Positions 59,849-64,000 of a stretch of DNA of 64,000 nucleotides are shown here, one piece after another (the stretch's first letter is position 1; every line of letters starts with the position of its first letter). Source of the stretch: Ceratorhiza oryzae-sativae (taxonomy: Eukaryota; Basidiomycota; Agaricomycetes; Cantharellales; Ceratobasidiaceae); contig JARWMV010000070.1 in the NCBI GenBank assembly GCA_030998015.1, positions 1 to 64,000 of the forward strand. Reading direction: 5' to 3'. The notes below the pieces were generated by a model that saw only the letters and a program-made list of their open reading frames with translations, was not told the origin of the DNA and did not search any database. A program made the translations under genes and the position numbers.

Positions 59849-62470
59849 TTGCCCACCCTGTCGAATCCTCAGTTATCTACACCTGCTCAATTGCCGCGTC
59901 TATCACCTCACTCGTCGCCAACTTCATCGGATCGCCAAGTACAAGATTTCCTCAACGCTACGGGCGTTACAGATGAATTCGCCGACTTCACACTCAATCC
60001 AGCGCCCTTCGACGTTGCGCTACCGCCATCGCCCTCAAACGCGTCCACCCTCGATACTGTCGAATGCAATCTCCACAATCAGCTTTACTTGTTACAACTC
60101 GGCACCACAGAATACCAATTCACTAGCGATCAACTCAGCCTATACGAAGCACTACTAGGGGCGCATACACAGACAGGCGTCGAACGTCTATCTCTTGATG
60201 ACCGCCTATACCTATTGTCGTTTGCCCAGATCGGCTTACCGTCGCCCACCGAACCCATCGCCCCCGCGCTACCTATCGCGCCTGCTCCTTCATCTACTGT
60301 CACTGCCGCTGCCGCTACTGCTCAGCCTGCTACTATGGCGTCATCATCCAAAGGCACGCCCAACGCCCCCATGCTAGTCATCACTGACAAGAACTATGCA
60401 ATTGCCAAGCTCCAAGGCCAGGACAACTATCAAGTCTGGCGCATACAAATGCAAGATATGTTTCAAGAGGTCGATGTATGGGACATTGTCAGTGGCTCTA
60501 CCCCTCGACCTAGCGATCCAAACGACCAACCTGCTTGGGACAAAAAGAACACTACTGCACTAGGTGCTTTACGTCGCTGTGTTGACACTGGCCCTATGAT
60601 CCATGTCGCCTGTGAAACCTCTGTTGCCAACGCTTGGGCCATACTTAGGAACCAATACCAGTCCCTAGGTGTTGCTGCAATGACTATGCTCTGAAACCAC
60701 TTTACTTCGCTACACATGAACAAAGGGGACAACTTAGAGGTGCATATAAAGGAGTTACGCAAGATATTTAACAATCTCAACATTGCGCTCCTCGCCGAAT
60801 CATCGGATCAACTCAAAGAAATCGAATTCGTTCGGCAACTCTTAGTCTTGCTGCCTGAATCCTGGCAGGTACTCGTCTCAGTCATCCCTCAACGCCCTGA
60901 ATCTGGTGATACTGACAGTTCCAAGCTATCTATCAACATTCAATCCTGTCTACTCGCCAAATATCATCGCCAAAAGTCAGTCGCCAGCAAAAAATCTTTC
61001 TTCGCACGTGTTATGGGTCAGGGTACACTTGAATATCTAGAGCTTAAGCAAATGTAGATATGTTAGTATACACTAATCGTACTTAATACTTCTTAGACTA
61101 GAGTAAGAAGGCTCAAAGTAGTTGCAATGTGATCAAGTAACACTCAAGGTAGTCTTAATCTTTCACAGTGTAAACTGACTAATTTATAGGTATAAAGAGC
61201 AAGACTACTATGGTCAGGTTCCCTTAGATATCTTAAGTGTAGTTCAGCCCTAGTCGCTTGGACTAACTGATACTAATCTTAATACTAGGCTTAAGTGATA
61301 GCTTATAGGATAGATGGTGGGCTGCCTAATGCGTGTACTTCCTCAGCTACAGGTACTTAGATTTCCTCTAATAGCTGGTACTTAATGTCACGCTCAATCA
61401 GGCAATATTGTATCCTTATATATCTCTGTATATAAGATACAATGAATCAGACAGTATATAACTAATATGGTACTTTATTCCTCAGTACTAGTTATATAAG
61501 AAATCACACACAGACAAGAGAAATAGAAAGAAAAAGAAACCAATAACCGTCTGGGTTGAGTAGTGAAGGGAAGGTGGTCTGGAAGGGCCTCAGAGGAGGT
61601 CCTTTTATACCCTGAGGAGGGCATTCCAGAGCCAAATAGATACATGCATGCCAGTGCGATCATCAAAAGAGGGTACTGCTATACTTGGGGTACACCCTAG
61701 CCCAGTATAGGATAAAAGAGTAAAGACAGGGTGTGGATGAAGGCATTGATGCATCTGAGACCTGCTATTGGCTTGTAGATCATATTATCATAGTATATAC
61801 ATGTAATGAACAGAGGCTACATCTCAGTGAGTCATAAAGTGAGTCAGAGAAGCTTCTGGATCAATTTGGGAAGCTCTCCTGACTCACTGGAGTCATTAGA
61901 TCTTGATTGATGGTCCAGTAAGATTCTAATGATCTTCGGGCCATTCCGGCGCGAGGATCCGGTGGATCGCGACGATCTTCGGGCAGCAGATACCGCCGAA
62001 GATTAGCTATCGATAGAGCACAAGATCGCTTTGATAGCGTAAGCGGTTGCCGAGATATGAGCAGTGCAATGTTGTAATCAATATCTCCTGATAAGAGGAA
62101 ATATTGCAACCTCTGTATCTCTCTGAGATCTTATCGTAAATACTTAATAAAATATGGGTTGGAGAGTGGGAAATTTGTACTATTTAATGGAACGGAAAAT
62201 AGTACAATTCAGAGCGCATACAAATTCAAGTATTTCACAATTTAATTACAGAGGCATCGCTTGAGGTTGGCAGAGCAGACTAAAATAATAGAAAATGTTA
62301 GTGATCCATAACAGCACGTAATTGCCAAGTCCCCGGGAATCGCCAAGGCACCCCAAATCGCCATGTTTCCGCTGTAATCAAGATTATATGCCATAATTGT
62401 GGCATCCCCAGTCACAAGAAGGCCGACTGCTGTAAACCCAGGGGAGGAGGACATAGAGGCGGACATACCG
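59849..62470 (+). pseudogene. Copia gag, interrupted by a stop and a solo LTR
   Basis: Open from 59849 to 60694; the first in-frame ATG is at 60335 (MASSSKGTPNAPMLVITDKN). The gag core (UBN2-like) reads NYQVWRIQMQDMF, AWDKKNTTALGAL and ANAWAILRNQY. A stop at 60692 replaces a likely Trp, after which it resumes (NHFTSLHMNKGDNLEVHIKE, then LLPESWQVLVSVIP). The solo LTR removes 61009-62313, and the knuckle CHNCGIPSHKKADC follows at about 62390-62431. Confidence 0.85.
61009..62313 (-). mobile_element. solo LTR, family A (copy A4)
   Basis: 1305 bp, plus-strand ends TGTTATGGGTCAGG...GATCCATAACA, with a perfect duplication GCACG at 61004-61008 and 62314-62318. Its CpG content is like A1. The 82-codon U3 frame is open here too (61861-62109, minus). 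Confidence 0.94.
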
Positions 62471-62781
62471 CGAACAGTCACTGAGGATCTGGCCAAGGCC
62501 ACGGTACCAGGCGCGCTAATACTGGCGGACGCAACAATTGCTGCAACAACGCGCATAACAATGGCAACAACGGCGATAACGGCCAGCGTTGCAACGGCCA
62601 AGATAATGGCAACAATGGCAAGCGCGCAAATTTTATATCGTCTTCAGACTTTGCCTACGCTTTTCATTTCACATGCGCTACTACGACGCATACACCCAGC
62701 TCGAACCAACGATCTTCTCGCGCACTGATTACCCAAGAACTCCTTACTACTCCAAATCCACCTGCATTCGAAGATCTACCG

Positions 62782-64000
62782 ATGTGCATTCAGCAATATT
62801 TTGCTGAAAACTTCAAACATTTCTCCTTCTCTTTTCAGAACGACACCCAATTCGGCATCGGTCTAGACGACGCCTGGATCATCGACTCCAGTGCATCCTG
62901 CCACGTTACCAACTGGCGCAAGCATTTAACCAATTTTATTCTGATGTCATTGACAATCCAGGGTGTCGGCGGCACAGCCACCATCTCAGGTTTTGGCAAA
63001 ATCACTTTGCACACGTACGTGCACATGCCTCAGGTCATTAACAACAAGCCTCAGTACAGATCACCTGACAGCCGCATATACTTTACAAACATTGCCCTCA
63101 TCAAAAACTCGCTGGTCAACCTTTTATCCCTATCCTCTTGGACCGACAAATATCCTTGTCACTCTGCTCACGTGACCTGCAACACAATCGCTTTCTTCGA
63201 CAAAATCAGCCCCAACAATCAATGGCTCTTCGCGCTAGCCAAGAAGATTGGTGAACACCGAACTGGAAACTCCTGGTACCTCATGGCTACTACAGACCCA
63301 CGTCAACACGCATACATTGCATGCCCTCTACACGATTGGCACATAATACTCACGCATACAGACCTGCGAAACATCATTCGCCTCAAGAACAGCAACCTCG
63401 CTTGCAGTCTCGAAATTGCTAAATCAGTCCTGCTCAACCCAAATTTCAATTGCCTAGGGTGTGTACAAGGCAAATCTCACGCGCGTCCTTTCGGTACTAT
63501 CGCCATCGAAACCCCTCGCAAGATCGCCAATCTCATTTACTCAGATGTCTGGGGCCCGGCATCGATAAACTCGATCCAAGGTAAGCGCTACTACATAGTA
63601 TTCGTCGACGCAGCCACCCGATTTATGTTTGTCAACTTCATGCACGACAAAAGCGAAGCTGTCGATCGCTACATTGCGCTTGCAAATTTCATTTGCACTC
63701 AGAAAGGCTGCGAAATCAAGCACATACATTTCGATAACGGCAAAGAGCTCATCAACCACCACTTACGCGAGTTCTGCAACAAAACCGGGACTGAAATTAC
63801 TACCACAGCGCCCTATTCGTCTGCACAAAATGGTCCCGCCGAACACGCCCATCGTACCTTAGCTGAACACTCTCGCGCCATGATACATGGTCATTCGAAT
63901 ACTCGCGGAAAACTCTTTCTTTGGCAAGAAGCAGTTGCCTATGCAAACCTTATAGGCAACAATATGCCACACAAAATCTGAGGAGAATGGCACATCCCCC
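62782..64000 (+). pseudogene. Copia protease and integrase
   Basis: The protease active site is AWIIDSSASCHVTN (DSS, usual for Copia). A GAG-pre-integrase domain follows (HDWHIILTHTDLRNIIRLKN and CLGCVQGKSHARPF, H/C zinc ligands). The integrase core then has IYSDVWGPASINS and FVDAATRFMFVNF (first Asp), IHFDNGKELINHH (second Asp) and APYSSAQNGPAEHAHRTLAE (Glu). The frame ends in TGA at 63979-63981, where CGA (Arg) is likely, a C-to-T change at a CpG. Coding appears to continue beyond, towards the window edge. Confidence 0.92.

Larger units (their letters stand above)
59535..64000 (+). mobile_element. Ty1/Copia retrotransposon, 5' part, nested
   Basis: Begins with a 280-bp LTR, followed by a primer site, gag with zinc knuckle, protease and integrase, and runs out of the window; the order protease-integrase before RT defines Copia. 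It sits in the PEBP coding region; CTCAT at 59530-59534 should be half of its target duplication. A family A solo LTR interrupts it at 61009-62313. Stops in gag (60692) and integrase (63979) show decay. CpG is well kept. Confidence 0.92.

Overview
This window is fungal nuclear DNA. Introns are short (about 50-60 nt, GT-AG) and interrupt almost every gene, and the recognisable genes are fungal: a KRE6/SKN1 beta-glucan protein, a class I DAHP synthase, eIF3i and an Old Yellow Enzyme. The mobile elements (chromodomain Ty3/gypsy, Plavaka, hAT, Tc1, Copia, LINE) and the intron style suggest an agaricomycete basidiomycete. A Rhizoctonia/Ceratobasidium-type genome is my guess, not something the sequence proves.

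The window has two compartments. Bases 1 to about 35,450 are a nested transposon graveyard that is AT-rich and almost without CpG. It holds a gypsy element on the minus strand (1-5482) split by a 1.3-kb solo LTR; a Plavaka transposase relic (about 5490-9400) split by another solo LTR; further solo LTRs; a 5.4-kb hAT element (13539-26783, with an 8-bp target duplication) carrying a complete 7.8-kb gypsy element inside it, which in turn carries a solo LTR; an apparently intact Tc1 element with an open transposase (27739-29347); and a third, truncated gypsy copy whose junction with a solo LTR looks rearranged. Four LTR families were separated by their ends and target duplications: A (about 1.3 kb), B (about 380 bp, gypsy), C (550-785 bp, with CACGTG-containing repeats) and the Copia LTR (280 bp).

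From about 35,450 to 59,534 the DNA is CpG-rich and genic. In order: a LINE 3' relic; an unrecognised membrane protein (-); an Old Yellow Enzyme oxidoreductase (+); KRE6/SKN1 (+); a second unrecognised membrane protein (+); a 1.4-kb CpG-free palindromic transposon; two head-to-head, almost identical copies of a small secreted protein gene built from two copies of one domain; DAHP synthase (-) and eIF3i (+) sharing a 241-bp divergent promoter; and a secreted PEBP-family gene that has lost its ATG and is cut by a Copia element. That Copia element (59535 to the window end) is itself split by a family A solo LTR.

The genes do not form one pathway. The most unusual structures are the inverted secreted-protein gene pair beside the CpG-free giant palindrome, the extra zinc-knuckle ORF ahead of gag in the gypsy elements, and the self-priming signals in those LTRs. 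Exon boundaries were worked out by hand from splice sites and reading phase. No database search was possible.
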